From NCBI RefSeq assembly GCF_022012305.1, contig NZ_JAKLTM010000001.1:682001-746000 (forward strand): 64,000 nt of DNA. Reading direction: 5' to 3'. The DNA is from Ramlibacter paludis (GTDB lineage: Bacteria; Pseudomonadota; Gammaproteobacteria; Burkholderiales; Burkholderiaceae_C). The notes beneath the pieces are model-generated. The model saw only the letters and a program-made list of their open reading frames with translations, was not told where the DNA came from and made no database searches. Positions 1 to 9,414 of the stretch are shown here, piece after piece; position 1 is the stretch's first letter, and each line of letters opens with the position of its first letter. The position numbers and the translations under genes are program-made.

Positions 1-1
1 C

Positions 2-159
2 TTCATCGTCAACGGCGCCAAGAGCTGGCTCACGGTGTTCGCGCCCGAGTTCTGGCTGTACTTCCTGGGCGCGCTCTTCATCGCCGTCACGCTGTTCCTG
101 CCCGATGGCGTGGCCGGCCTGGCGAAGAAGCTGTGGAACAAGGCGGGGAGGACGCGCGC

Positions 160-163
<4 letters not shown>
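2..163 (+). CDS. urtC: UrtC, urea ABC transporter permease, C-terminal end only
   Basis: Only the last 53 codons are inside the window. The frame reads into a hydrophobic stretch (WLYFLGALFIAVTLFLPDG) and a basic tail ending in TGA at 161-163. This is the usual end of a LivM-type inner-membrane permease. The stop overlaps the ATG of urtD as ATGA, so the two are translationally coupled. The UrtC call rests mainly on the two urt-like ATPases that follow; a branched-chain amino acid permease cannot be excluded from this fragment alone. Confidence 0.75.
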
Positions 164-1035
<872 letters not shown>

Positions 1036-1046
1036 ACGTAGCCAAG

Positions 1047-1140
1047 AGGGTCTGGAGGCTAGAGGCTGGAGACTAGGGGAAACAGCCTGGGGCCCGACGC
1101 GCGTTCTTCCCTAGCCTCTAGCCTCCAGTCTCTAGCACCT
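1047..1140. repeat. Dispersed inverted-repeat element, copy A
   Basis: The gap between urtD and urtE is filled by an imperfect inverted repeat. The left arm (about 1052-1081) is built from CTAGAGG/CTGGAGG-type heptamers. The right arm (1107-1135) carries their complement, starting TTCCCTAGCCTC. The centre contains GCGCGTTCTTCCC. Related copies lie at 35450-35597 and 56970-57055, each directly after a stop codon. The transcript could fold into a long hairpin inside the urt operon. The function is unknown; an intergenic mobile or REP-like element is the simplest idea. Confidence 0.85.
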
Positions 1141-1833
1141 ATGCTCTCAATCAAGAACGTCAACCAGTACTACGGCGGCTCGCACATCCTGCGCGACGTC
1201 AGCCTCGATGCGCACCTGGGCAAGGTCACGGTGATCCTGGGGCGCAATGGCGTCGGCAAGACGACGCTGCTCAAGGCGCTGATGGGCCTGGTGCCGGTGA
1301 AGACCGGCACGGTGGAATTCGACGGCAAGGCCATCACGCATGCCACGCCTTATCAGCGCGCCCGCGCCGGCATCGGCTTCGTGCCGCAGGGGCGGGAGAT
1401 CTTCGCGCGGCTGAGCGTCGAGGAGAACCTGCGCATGGGCCTGGCCACGCAGCCGGGCAGCACGCCGATGCCGGCCGAGCTGTTCGAGCTGTTTCCGGTG
1501 CTGAAGCAGATGCTGCACCGGCGCGGCGGCGATCTCTCCGGCGGGCAGCAGCAGCAGCTGGCCATCGCCCGCGCGCTGGCTTCCAAACCCCGGTTGCTGG
1601 TGCTGGACGAGCCCACGGAGGGCATCCAGCCCAGCATCATCAAGGACATCGGCCGCGTGATCCGCATGCTGGCGGACCGCGGCGACATGGCCATCCTGCT
1701 GGTCGAGCAGTACTACGACTTCGCCCAGGAACTGGCCGACGACTACCTGGTGATGGAGCGCGGCGAGGTGATCGCGCGCGGCCGTGGCAAGGACATGGAG
1801 GCCGACGGCGTGCGGCAACTAGTAGCCATCTAG
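1141..1833 (+). CDS. urtE: UrtE, urea ABC transporter ATP-binding protein
   Basis: Second ATPase of the urea importer, 230 residues, the normal length for LivF/UrtE. Walker A is GRNGVGKTT near residue 34, the signature LSGGQQQQL is near 132, and Walker B with LLVLDEPTEGI follows. The EGIQPSII stretch after Walker B is characteristic of the LivF/UrtE branch. It pairs with UrtD and delivers urea for cytoplasmic urease. No clear Shine-Dalgarno sequence is visible because repeat element A runs right up to the ATG, so expression may depend on read-through or coupling across the repeat. Confidence 0.93.
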   Translation: MLSIKNVNQYYGGSHILRDVSLDAHLGKVTVILGRNGVGKTTLLKALMGLVPVKTGTVEFDGKAITHATPYQRARAGIGFVPQGREIFARLSVEENLRMGLATQPGSTPMPAELFELFPVLKQMLHRRGGDLSGGQQQQLAIARALASKPRLLVLDEPTEGIQPSIIKDIGRVIRMLADRGDMAILLVEQYYDFAQELADDYLVMERGEVIARGRGKDMEADGVRQLVAI

Positions 1834-1936
1834 GACAACGGTAGGCACCTGCCTACCGCCTTTGCCGCTGCCGCCCGGCAGCCCGCGCGCACCGGATTTC
1901 TTAAGCTCTCCTGAAAGTCCACTCAGGAGAAATCAA

Positions 1937-2011
1937 ATGCCCGTCATCCTCTGGCTGCTCGGCGTGCCGCTCGGCATCGTGCTCTTGCTGATGCTGTTCG
2001 GCGTGCTCTGA
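1937..2011 (+). CDS. 24-residue hydrophobic membrane microprotein
   Basis: An ATG preceded by CAGGAGA at 1924-1930 opens 24 codons for a peptide that is almost one transmembrane helix (MPVILWLLGVPLGIVLLLML, then FGVL). It has no charged residues. Very short hydrophobic proteins of this type occur in many proteobacteria and are often missed by gene callers. Upstream, around 1891-1908, TTCTTAAG and TCCTGA blocks loosely resemble the promoter motif shared by the kinase block. It converges with the small gene on the other strand, two bases away. The good Shine-Dalgarno sequence and the composition support it; the function is unknown. Confidence 0.6.
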   Translation: MPVILWLLGVPLGIVLLLMLFGVL

Positions 2012-2013
2012 GC

Positions 2014-2238
2014 TCAGCGCCGCTCGCCTTCCGGCCGCCCTTCGACCTGCTCCAGCTGGTCGAGGTTGCGGCCGGAAGCATTTCCGCGGTCGCCGCCTTC
2101 GACGTCGGGCAGGCTGCCCGACGTGGTTTCTTCCTTGCCCTGGTTGGCATAGGGCTGCCGGCCCTTGCCGTCGTCCCAGGTGACTTCGCTTTGCGGTCCA
2201 TGTTCGGCGCGCGGCTGTTCCGTGTTGTCCATGTTCAT
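2014..2238 (-). CDS. Small hydrophilic protein, unknown function
   Basis: This 74-residue protein starts at ATG 2238; a second ATG at 2232 is possible. GGAGAGG sits just upstream. It is very rich in Gly, Glu, Asp, Asn and Gln, with no hydrophobic segment, and ends NLDQLEQVEGRPEGERR. It looks disordered and soluble. Composition and the Shine-Dalgarno sequence suggest a real gene rather than a shadow. I do not recognise a characterised family. Confidence 0.6.
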   Translation of the reverse strand: MNMDNTEQPRAEHGPQSEVTWDDGKGRQPYANQGKEETTSGSLPDVEGGDRGNASGRNLDQLEQVEGRPEGERR

Positions 2239-2309
2239 TCCTCTCCAGAAACGGATCGACCCGCCCAAGGCTAGGCCTTGCAGCGGGTCGGGTGCGTCGG
2301 ACGCGGGCT

Positions 2310-2780
2310 TTACTTGGACGGGACCAGCACCACCGGGTCGGAGGTCTGCGGCTGGATGGTCACCGAGCTCTGGCCCGAGGGCAGCACCACGGTTTCCACT
2401 TCCTTGATCAGGCCGCCGCCGGCGACGCTGCCTTCGGCGCTGCCCATGCCCATGGTGCGGGCCTGGCAGGCCGCCTTGTCCTCGGAATTGGAGAACACGT
2501 TGCAGCGGGCCATGGCGTTGGCTTCTAGGCTGCCCTGCGTGTCGAGCACGCCGCGCTGCTTGTCGGCCTTCGCGTTGCGGGCTTCCTTGAGGCAGTCGGC
2601 ACGGTCTTGCTGGGTCAGGCCGCTCATGCAGGCGTTGACTTCGGACTGGTAGCTGCCGGTGGCGTCGATGCCCGTGGTGCCGCTGATGGCCACCTGGGCG
2701 GTGGCGGCGCCGACGGCCAGCAGGGCGATCGCACCGAAGGAAATGAGGCTCTTGCGCGAGCGGTTGGCCGGGTTTTTCAT
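2310..2780 (-). CDS. Predicted periplasmic protein with four cysteines
   Basis: The 156-residue product begins with a basic n-region and a Sec-type hydrophobic core ending ATAQ (cleavage near residue 29). The mature part has four Cys (in NACMSG, ADCLKE, ARCNVF and AACQAR contexts), spaced like two disulfides, then a Gly-rich stretch and a hydrophobic beta-like C-terminus ending VVLVPSK. GGAG of the Shine-Dalgarno sequence lies before the ATG. The function is unknown. The surrounding genes (ureD upstream on the same strand, a small gene downstream) do not reveal a role. Confidence 0.75.
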   Translation of the reverse strand: MKNPANRSRKSLISFGAIALLAVGAATAQVAISGTTGIDATGSYQSEVNACMSGLTQQDRADCLKEARNAKADKQRGVLDTQGSLEANAMARCNVFSNSEDKAACQARTMGMGSAEGSVAGGGLIKEVETVVLPSGQSSVTIQPQTSDPVVLVPSK

Positions 2781-2925
2781 CGGGGGGCTCCTTGCATTGC
2801 TTTCGATTCAATGAAGGGAGTGTGGATCGCAGGCGGCTTGCGCACTGCCGGAGAGGGGCGTTCCAGCGCGCCGCCGGTGACCCATGGTCGGGTAGGACGC
2901 GGCCTGCCGGCCGGGTCGGAAGGCC

Positions 2926-3756
2926 CTAGATCGCCCAGCCGCGCGGGTCCACGCCGGGAAGATTCCACAGCAGCGGCCGCCAGGCGTGGCGCACCTGTTT
3001 CAGCAGCTGCAGGGCCGGCTCGACCAGGGGCGCCAGCACCCGCACGACCACTACGCGCGGTCCTGGCGACGTGGCACCGGCGCTTGCCACCAGCGGATGC
3101 GCTTCCAGGAGCGCGCGGGCGCTCTCCAGCAAGTCGTCGCGCCGCTGGCGCGGAATCTCGCTGCCGGCGACGAAGAACAGCGTGCCGAGGCAGCGATGGC
3201 CCGCCAGGCCCAGCGGCCCATCGAGCAGGCGCTGGTCCTCCGCCGCGATGCGCCCGCGCTCCAGCCACGCGCCTTGCAGTTCCAGGTGCTGCAGCACGCT
3301 GCCCCGCACGAAAGGCTGTTGTGCCTGCGGCAGGCCGAGCGCGGCCAGGTCCCATCCGAGCAACTCTGCGCCAGGCTCGAGCCGCATGCGCAGCCGGTTG
3401 TGCGCATTGCAGCCGCTGTAGTAGAGCGCTTCGAGCGGCAGCCATTCGAGCCGCGCGCCGGGCTGGAGGTGGATGCGCACGTCCTGCAGTGCCTCCGCCC
3501 CTTCGCTGCGGTAGAAGCGCGAAGCACCGGGCGTGGTCACGAGTCCGTGGCTTCCGCCAGCGGCCGTGACCTGCACCTCCAGCGTGTCGCCCGCCACCAG
3601 GCCGCCCGGCGGGTGCACGAGCACGTTGTGGCAGACGCCGTCGCCCTCGGGGTAGAGGCTTTGCAGGATGCGCAGCGGCCCCTGGTGGGCGAAGCGGGCG
3701 ACGCTGCGGCCGCCCTCTTGCGCGTAGTCCAGCCGCAGGCCGGCGTGCCAGGCCAC
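2926..3756 (-). CDS. ureD: UreD, urease accessory protein
   Basis: Urease accessory protein that scaffolds the apo-urease/UreF/UreG complex during nickel insertion. The 276-residue length is normal. Family features include the opening GLRLDYAQEGGRSVARFAHQ, LYPEGDGVCHNVLVHPPGGL with AGDTLEV, and TTPGASRFYRS. It starts at GTG 3756, one base after the stop of the ABC permease gene, so it sits as the last cistron of that transporter operon. No ureA, ureB, ureC, ureE, ureF or ureG is present on either side, which is unusual because ureD normally heads ureABC. The urtDE genes are only 1.1 kb away on the other strand. Confidence 0.9.
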   Translation of the reverse strand: MAWHAGLRLDYAQEGGRSVARFAHQGPLRILQSLYPEGDGVCHNVLVHPPGGLVAGDTLEVQVTAAGGSHGLVTTPGASRFYRSEGAEALQDVRIHLQPGARLEWLPLEALYYSGCNAHNRLRMRLEPGAELLGWDLAALGLPQAQQPFVRGSVLQHLELQGAWLERGRIAAEDQRLLDGPLGLAGHRCLGTLFFVAGSEIPRQRRDDLLESARALLEAHPLVASAGATSPGPRVVVVRVLAPLVEPALQLLKQVRHAWRPLLWNLPGVDPRGWAI

Positions 3757-3757
3757 G

Positions 3758-4525
3758 CTACTGCCCTTGCGAACCGCGGTGCGCCCAGGCCGTGGTGTGG
3801 CGCTCGACGTAGCTGAACAGTTCGTACATCGCCATCGCCATCACGCTGATCGCCACCAGGCCGGCAAAGGCGAGCGGCATGCGCTGCTGGCTGCCGGCCG
3901 TCTGGATCAGGTTGCCGATGCCGCTGTCGCCCGCCGTCATTTCGGCCAGCACCGTGCCGACGAAGGCGAGCGTGATCGCGATCTTCAGCGAGCCGTAGAA
4001 GTAGGGCATGGAGCGCGGCAGGCCGACCTTCACGAGCACGTCCCAGCGCTTTGCGCCAAGCACCCGCAGCACGTCTTCCAGCTCCGGCTCCAGGGTCGCG
4101 AGGCCGGTGGCGATGTTGACGGTGATCGGGAAGAAGGAGATCAGGAAGGCCGTGGTGATGCCCGGCCCGAGCCCGATGCCGAACCACACCACCAGGATCG
4201 GCACGATCGCCGCCTTGGGCACCGCGTTGAAGCCGACCATCAGCGGATAGACCGCCGCATACGCCGTGCGCGACGAGCCGACCAGGAAGCCGAGCAGCAC
4301 GCCGACCACGATCGCGATGCCGAAGCCGACCATCGTCACCCAGAAGGTGCTCCAGGCCGCTGCCAGCAAGGGACCCTTGAACTCCGCGAACTGCTGCGCG
4401 ATCTGCCAGGGGCTGGGGAAGAGGTAATCGGGAATGTTGGCGGCCGTGACCACCACCTGCCAGAGCAGGACCAGGGCGGCGGCCAGCAGCACCGGCGCCC
4501 AGCGCTCGTAATGCCGGGCCTTCAT
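3758..4525 (-). CDS. NitT/TauT-type ABC transporter permease
   Basis: A 255-residue inner-membrane permease with about six hydrophobic helices, matching the SsuC/TauC/NrtB/ThiX fold. The conserved cytoplasmic loop reads EDVLRVLGAKRWDVLVKVGLP, the EAA-type loop that contacts the ATPase. Its ATG overlaps the upstream ATPase stop (ATGA), and its TAG lies one base before the GTG of ureD. It forms an importer with the two proteins encoded upstream. The substrate cannot be read from the sequence. Confidence 0.9.
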   Translation of the reverse strand: MKARHYERWAPVLLAAALVLLWQVVVTAANIPDYLFPSPWQIAQQFAEFKGPLLAAAWSTFWVTMVGFGIAIVVGVLLGFLVGSSRTAYAAVYPLMVGFNAVPKAAIVPILVVWFGIGLGPGITTAFLISFFPITVNIATGLATLEPELEDVLRVLGAKRWDVLVKVGLPRSMPYFYGSLKIAITLAFVGTVLAEMTAGDSGIGNLIQTAGSQQRMPLAFAGLVAISVMAMAMYELFSYVERHTTAWAHRGSQGQ

Positions 4526-5352
4526 TGCGGCACCGCCACGCTGGGGGACGTCTGGCGCAGCGCGCCTATGTGTCCGCGCAGCTCATGGACCACGTCCGTG
4601 AACTCCTTGCTGTAGGTGATCTCCAGCTCGCGCGGCCGCGGCAGCTCGATCTGCTTCTTCACGACGAAGCGCCCGGGGCTCTTGCTCATGACGTAGACCG
4701 TGTCGGCCAGGAACACCGACTCGCGCAGGTCGTGCGTCACCAGGATCACGTTGAAGCGCTGCTCGGTCCACAGGTCGCGCAGGATGCACCACAGCTCCTC
4801 GCGCGTGAAGGCGTCCAGCGCGCCGAAGGGCTCGTCCAGCAGCAGCATCTTGGGTTCGTGGATCAGCGCGCGGCAGATGCTGGCGCGCTGCTGCATGCCG
4901 CCCGACAGCTGCCAGGGATACTTGTTCTCGTAGCCCGCCAGGCCCACCTTCTGCAGCAGGGCGCGGGCGCGCGCCTCGTACTCCGCGCGCTTCGCCTTGA
5001 AGCTGCTGCGATAGGGCTCGACGATCTCCAGCGGCAGCAGCACGTTGTCGACCGTCGTGCGCCAGGGCAGCAGCGAGGGCGCCTGGAAAGCCATGCCGGA
5101 GATCTTCAGCGGCCCGGTGACCGGCTGGCCGTCGATCAGGATGCGCCCGCGCGAAGGCATGCGCAGCCCGGTGGCCAGCTTCATGAAGGTGGACTTGCCG
5201 CAGCCCGAAGGCCCGACGATGGCGATGAACTCGCCTTCGCCCACCTGCAGGTCGATGGCCTCGACGGCGAACTGGCCTTGCGCGAACAGTTCGTCGTTGT
5301 AGGCGAGCCAGACGTCCCGGAAGTCGATGAAGCTCGTGGACCCAGGACTCAT
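4522..5352 (-). CDS. NitT/TauT-type ABC transporter ATP-binding protein
   Basis: The 276-residue ATPase partners the neighbouring permease. Walker A is GPSGCGKST, the Q-loop is FQAPSLLPWR, the signature is LSGGMQQRASI, Walker B is MLLLDEPFGALD, and the switch His is in VTHDL. These are the hallmarks of the TauB/SsuB/ThiZ group. The chosen start (MSPGSTSF) overlaps the stop of the substrate-binding gene as ATGA; an in-frame start 60 bases upstream would lie inside that gene. The operon order is binding protein, ATPase, permease, ureD. Confidence 0.92.
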   Translation of the reverse strand: MSPGSTSFIDFRDVWLAYNDELFAQGQFAVEAIDLQVGEGEFIAIVGPSGCGKSTFMKLATGLRMPSRGRILIDGQPVTGPLKISGMAFQAPSLLPWRTTVDNVLLPLEIVEPYRSSFKAKRAEYEARARALLQKVGLAGYENKYPWQLSGGMQQRASICRALIHEPKMLLLDEPFGALDAFTREELWCILRDLWTEQRFNVILVTHDLRESVFLADTVYVMSKSPGRFVVKKQIELPRPRELEITYSKEFTDVVHELRGHIGALRQTSPSVAVPQ

Positions 5353-6386
5353 TTCTTGGCGGGCGGCAGGATGTTGAGTTCCGCCTTGGTCGGCAGGAAG
5401 CTGGCGTTCCACACGGCGTCGGGGTTCACGCGGGTCTTGGTGGCGAAGGCATCGGAGACTTGCGAGGCCATCAGCGCCAGCCGGCCCGGGACGACCTGGC
5501 CGAAACCCTCGCTGCGGGCGTCGGGGCTGGCGATCACCGAGTCGATCGCCATGCGCAGGCGGCGCTTCTCGAGGTCGGTGTTGATGATGCCGTCGCGCTG
5601 CTTGATGTACTCCACCGAGGCGTCGGGGTTGGCCATCACCTCCTTGGCGCCCTTGCTGAAGGCCACCAGGAAGGCCTTCACGGCAGCCGGATTCTCGCGG
5701 ATCAGTTTCGGCGAGGCGATGATCACGTTGCCATACAGCTTCACGCCGTTTTCGGCGTAGGGCAGGGTGACCACGTCGGCCAGCTTGACGCCGCGCGCCT
5801 CCAGGTTCAGCAGCGAGGTGAACGAGAAGCCGGTGATGGCGTCGATGTCGCCGCGGGCCAGCATGGTCTCGCGCAGTGGCGGGTCCATGGACACCCAGGT
5901 CACGGCATTGATGTTGTTGGCTTTCTGGAAGATCGGGAAGCCGCGGCGGCCGGCGTCGAACACCGGGGCGCCGATCTTCTTGCCGTTCAGGTCGGCCGGC
6001 GACTTGATGCCCGACTTCTTGAGCGCCATGACGGCCGCCGGCGTGTTGTTGTAGACCATCATCACCGCCACCGGCTTGTTGGGCGCGTCGGGGTTGTTGG
6101 CGTGGAATTCCATCAGCGCCGCCAGGTCGGCGAAGCCCATGTCGTAGGTGCCGCTGGCCACGCGCTGCACGGCGGCGCCGGAGCCGGTGCCGGCGTCGAT
6201 GGTCACGTCCAGCTTGGCGTCGCGGAAATAGCCCTTGGCCACGGGCTGCAGGAACAGGGCGGCCGGGCCTTCGAAGCGCCAGTCGAGCAGGAACTTGATG
6301 GGGGTGAGCGTCTGGGCGTGGGCCGTGGCCGTGGCCAGGGTGGCGGCCAGGAGGCTGGCGGCAAGGAAGGCGCGCTTGGTGGGCAT
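5349..6386 (-). CDS. NMT1/THI5-like periplasmic substrate-binding protein
   Basis: First gene of the ABC operon, 345 residues with a Sec signal peptide (cleavage after AHA, residue about 24). The mature protein opens LTPIKFLLDWRFEGPAALFL, the form seen in NMT1/THI5-like binding proteins, and has the family's GAPVFDAGRRGFPIF and two-lobe layout. Members bind pyrimidine precursors, taurine, nitrate, riboflavin or similar small molecules. Coupling to ureD suggests a compound that yields urea or ammonia, but that is inference. The 307-bp region upstream probably carries its promoter. Confidence 0.88.
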   Translation of the reverse strand: MPTKRAFLAASLLAATLATATAHAQTLTPIKFLLDWRFEGPAALFLQPVAKGYFRDAKLDVTIDAGTGSGAAVQRVASGTYDMGFADLAALMEFHANNPDAPNKPVAVMMVYNNTPAAVMALKKSGIKSPADLNGKKIGAPVFDAGRRGFPIFQKANNINAVTWVSMDPPLRETMLARGDIDAITGFSFTSLLNLEARGVKLADVVTLPYAENGVKLYGNVIIASPKLIRENPAAVKAFLVAFSKGAKEVMANPDASVEYIKQRDGIINTDLEKRRLRMAIDSVIASPDARSEGFGQVVPGRLALMASQVSDAFATKTRVNPDAVWNASFLPTKAELNILPPAKK

Positions 6387-6693
6387 GGTGAACTCCGGAA
6401 TGCAGTGAACAGGAGACTTAGCAAGAACGGTGCCGTCGAGCTGGAGTCCCGATTGTCATCCGTGGCGGCACCGGGCCAGCCGGGACTAACCCGTGAATAA
6501 GCCCGTTGCGATGGGCGCTTGTCCGACGCGGCGTAGGGATGCCCCCGCACTTGCAGGCTTTACAGGCGACTACGCCCGCGCTTGCGCTAGCTGCCCATAG
6601 TTACCAACACCAGCCCTAGGGCAGGTGGTCGAAGCCCCCGGGGCGGCGGCCCACTATCAACAAACAGCCGTTCGCGGCATTAGGAGTGCGACT
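6387..6693. other. Intergenic region between two divergent genes
   Basis: This 307-bp gap separates the start of the NMT1-like operon (minus) from the small membrane protein gene (plus). It must hold both promoters. TAGGAG at 6681-6686 is the Shine-Dalgarno sequence of the plus-strand gene. The minus-strand leader has short complementary stretches (GGGACT and AGTC) but no structure I can assign. I see no convincing gene, repeat or thiamine riboswitch here. Confidence 0.5.
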
Positions 6694-6960
6694 ATGGGTT
6701 TTCTTATCTGGTTGATCATTGGCGGTATCGTCGGCTGGCTCGCCAGCCTGGTCATGCGCACCGACGGCCAGCAGGGCATGCTGCTGAACGTCGTGGTGGG
6801 TATCGTGGGTGCCTTCCTGGGCGGCCTGCTGATCTCCCCGCTGGTGGGCGTGGGCACGATCAATGACGGCATCAGCATCGGCTCGGTGCTGGTCTCGCTG
6901 GTCGGCGCCATCATCCTGCTGGCCATCGTGAACCTGTTCCGCCGCGGCCGCGTCCGCTAA
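6694..6960 (+). CDS. GlsB/YeaQ/YmgE family small membrane protein
   Basis: An 88-residue protein with three hydrophobic helices: MGFLIWLIIGGIVGWLASLV, a Gly-rich second helix (LLNVVVGIVGAFLGGLLI) and a third near the end, followed by a basic FRRGRVR tail. This matches the transglycosylase-associated YeaQ/YmgE/GlsB family, small inner-membrane proteins often induced by stress. The ATG at 6694 follows TAGGAG and is preferred over the longer frame from 6625. It is a single gene followed by a strong terminator at 7019. Confidence 0.9.
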   Translation: MGFLIWLIIGGIVGWLASLVMRTDGQQGMLLNVVVGIVGAFLGGLLISPLVGVGTINDGISIGSVLVSLVGAIILLAIVNLFRRGRVR

Positions 6961-7018
6961 GCGCACGAATACAAGAAACTGAATGCCTGGAGCGGGCCGC
7001 GAGGCCTGCTTCCCATCA

Positions 7019-7044
7019 GGGCGCCTCTGGCGCCCTTTTCTTTT
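7019..7044 (+). terminator. Rho-independent terminator of the YeaQ-type gene
   Basis: A perfect 7-bp GC stem (GGGCGCC, loop TCT, GGCGCCC at 7019-7035) is followed by TTTTCTTTT. The T-run is on the plus strand, so it ends the small membrane protein transcript. On the other strand no T-run follows, and it would not serve maeB. Confidence 0.93.
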
Positions 7045-7047
7045 GGC

Positions 7048-9351
7048 CTAGCCGCGCGCCGCGCTGGCCGCGGTGAGCGCCGTCATGTTCACCACCCGCC
7101 GCACGGTCGCCGATGGCGTCAGCACGTGCACCGGCGCCTTCGCCCCCAGCAGGATGGGCCCCACCGTGATCCCGTGGCCGCCCGTCATCTTCAGCACGTT
7201 GAACAGGATGTTGGCCGAATCGAGGTTCGGGCAGATCAGCAGGTTGGCCTCGCCGGTGAGCGTGCTGTCCATCAGGCTGGAGCGGCGCACGGTTTCCGAG
7301 AGCGCGGCGTCGCCCTGCAGCTCGCCTTCGCTTTCGATGTCCGGCGCGATCTGCGCGAAGATCTCGCGCGCCTTGCGCATCTTGGCCGCCGAGCCCCGCG
7401 TCGACGAACCGAAGTTGCTGTGCGACAGGAAGGCCACCTTGGGCGGCAGGCCGAAGCGCTGCACCTGTGCGGCCGCCATCTTGGCGATCCGCGCCAGCAG
7501 GTGTGCATCCGGGTCCTCGTTGACGTAGGTGTCGGCGATGAACAGCATGCGCTCGGGCAGCGTCAGCGCGTTCATCGTGGCGAAGCCGGGCTCGCCCTCG
7601 GCGGTGCCGATCACGGCGCGGATGTGTTCCAGGTGGTGGTCGAAGCGCCCCACCAGCCCGCACAGCATCGCGTCCGCATCGCCGAGCTGCACGGACAGCG
7701 CGCCGATCAGCGTGTTGGATCGGCGCACCGCGGCCTTCGCCGCTTCCGGCGTGATGCCGTTGCGGCCCATCAGCCGGTGGTAGGTCTCCCAATACTGGCG
7801 AAAGCGCGCGTCGCTTTCCGGGTTGACGCATTCGACGTCGGTGCCCAGCCGCATCCGCAAGCCCGCCTTGGCGATGCGCGCCTCGATCACCGCCGGCCGC
7901 CCGATCAGGATCGGCGTGGCCAGCTTTTCGTCGAGCGCCAGTTGCGCGGCCCGCAGCACGCGGTCGTCCTCGCCTTCGGCAAAGGCGACGCGCTTGGCCG
8001 TCGACGCCTTGGCCGCCGTGAACACCGGCCGCATGATCATGCCGGTCTGGTAGACGAAGCGCGTGAGGTTCTGGGTGTAGCTCTCGAAGTCGGCGATGGG
8101 CCGCGTCGCCACGCCGGACTTCTCCGCCGCGCGCGCCACCGCCGGCGCGATGCGCAGGATCAGCCGCGAGTCGAAAGGCGTCGGGATGATGTAGTCGGGG
8201 CCGAAGGAGAGCTCCTTGCCCGCATAGGCATTGGCCACTTCCTCGCTGATGTCCGCCTTGGCCAGGTCGGCGATCTCGCGCACGCAGGCCAGCTTCATCT
8301 CCTCGGTGATCTTGGTGGCGCCGCAATCCAGCGCGCCGCGGAAGATGTAGGGGAAGCACAGCACGTTGTTGACCTGGTTCGGGTAGTCCGACCGGCCGGT
8401 GGCGATGATGCAGTCCGGCCGCGCTTCCTTCGCCAGCTCGGGCCGGATCTCCGGTTCCGGGTTCGCGAGCGCCAGGATGATCGGCTTGTCCGCCATCGAC
8501 TTGACCATGTCCTGCGTCAGCACGCCGGCGGTGGAGCAGCCGAGGAACACGTCGGCGTTCTTCACGACGTCGGCCAGCGACCGGGCCGAGGTGTCCTGCG
8601 CATACGCGGACTTCGACTCGTCGTAGCCGCCCGGCCGGCCCTGGTAGATCACGCCCTTGGAATCGACGACGTAGATGTTGCGCTTGGAAATCCCCAGGCC
8701 CACCATCAGGTCGAGGCAGGCGATGGCCGCGGCGCCGGCGCCGGAGGACACCAGCTTCACGTCCTGGATCTTCTTGCCCACCAGCTCCAGGCCATTGAGC
8801 AGCGCGGCGCCGGAGATGATCGCCGTGCCGTGCTGGTCGTCATGGAACACCGGGATGTTGACGCGCTCGCGCAGCTTCCGCTCGATGTAGAAGCACTCGG
8901 GCGCCTTGATGTCCTCCAGGTTGATGCCGCCCAGCGTGGGCTCCAGCGCCGCGGCGATGTCGACCAGCTTGTCCGGGTCGCGTTCGGCCAGCTCGATGTC
9001 GAACACGTCGATGCCGGCGAACTTCTTGAACAGGCAGCCCTTGCCTTCCATCACCGGCTTGCCCGCCAGCGGCCCGATGTCGCCCAGCCCCAGCACCGCC
9101 GTGCCGTTGGTGATCACGCCGACGAGGTTGCCGCGCGAGGTGTATTCGTAGGATTTGAGCGGGTCGGCCTGGATGTCGAGGCAGGGATACGCGACGCCCG
9201 GCGAATAGGCGAGCGACAGGTCGCGCTGGTTCAGCAGGGGCTTGGTCGGGCTGATCGCGATCTTGCCGCGCGTGGGCATCCGGTGGTACTCGCGCGCCGC
9301 GTCGCGCAGGGCCAGTTCGGCCTGGGAGGTGGGTTCCTTCATCTCTTTCAT
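7048..9351 (-). CDS. maeB: NADP-dependent malic enzyme (MaeB-type hybrid)
   Basis: Oxidatively decarboxylates malate to pyruvate, making NADPH. The 767-residue protein has the two-part MaeB form. Residues about 1-425 are the malic enzyme, with [35 protein letters not shown], the metal site in [11 protein letters not shown] and the nucleotide-binding GAGAAA. Residues about 430-767 are a phosphotransacetylase-like domain, which in this family is regulatory (acetyl-CoA sensing) rather than catalytic. The start has a strong AAGGAGA Shine-Dalgarno sequence. It appears monocistronic. In this context it can convert C4 acids from sugar-acid breakdown to pyruvate. Confidence 0.95.
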   Translation of the reverse strand: MKEMKEPTSQAELALRDAAREYHRMPTRGKIAISPTKPLLNQRDLSLAYSPGVAYPCLDIQADPLKSYEYTSRGNLVGVITNGTAVLGLGDIGPLAGKPVMEGKGCLFKKFAGIDVFDIELAERDPDKLVDIAAALEPTLGGINLEDIKAPECFYIERKLRERVNIPVFHDDQHGTAIISGAALLNGLELVGKKIQDVKLVSSGAGAAAIACLDLMVGLGISKRNIYVVDSKGVIYQGRPGGYDESKSAYAQDTSARSLADVVKNADVFLGCSTAGVLTQDMVKSMADKPIILALANPEPEIRPELAKEARPDCIIATGRSDYPNQVNNVLCFPYIFRGALDCGATKITEEMKLACVREIADLAKADISEEVANAYAGKELSFGPDYIIPTPFDSRLILRIAPAVARAAEKSGVATRPIADFESYTQNLTRFVYQTGMIMRPVFTAAKASTAKRVAFAEGEDDRVLRAAQLALDEKLATPILIGRPAVIEARIAKAGLRMRLGTDVECVNPESDARFRQYWETYHRLMGRNGITPEAAKAAVRRSNTLIGALSVQLGDADAMLCGLVGRFDHHLEHIRAVIGTAEGEPGFATMNALTLPERMLFIADTYVNEDPDAHLLARIAKMAAAQVQRFGLPPKVAFLSHSNFGSSTRGSAAKMRKAREIFAQIAPDIESEGELQGDAALSETVRRSSLMDSTLTGEANLLICPNLDSANILFNVLKMTGGHGITVGPILLGAKAPVHVLTPSATVRRVVNMTALTAASAARG

Positions 9352-9414
9352 GGCGCGTCTCCTTTGTTGTCGCCATGACGGTACGCCTTTCCTCCGCGGG
9401 CGTGGTGGGTGTAA

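Noticed and set aside
6387..6693. Thiamine (TPP) riboswitch upstream of the NMT1/THI5-like binding protein.
   Set aside because: I found no CUGAGA-type THI box in the minus-strand leader. A xanthine-type element remains untested.
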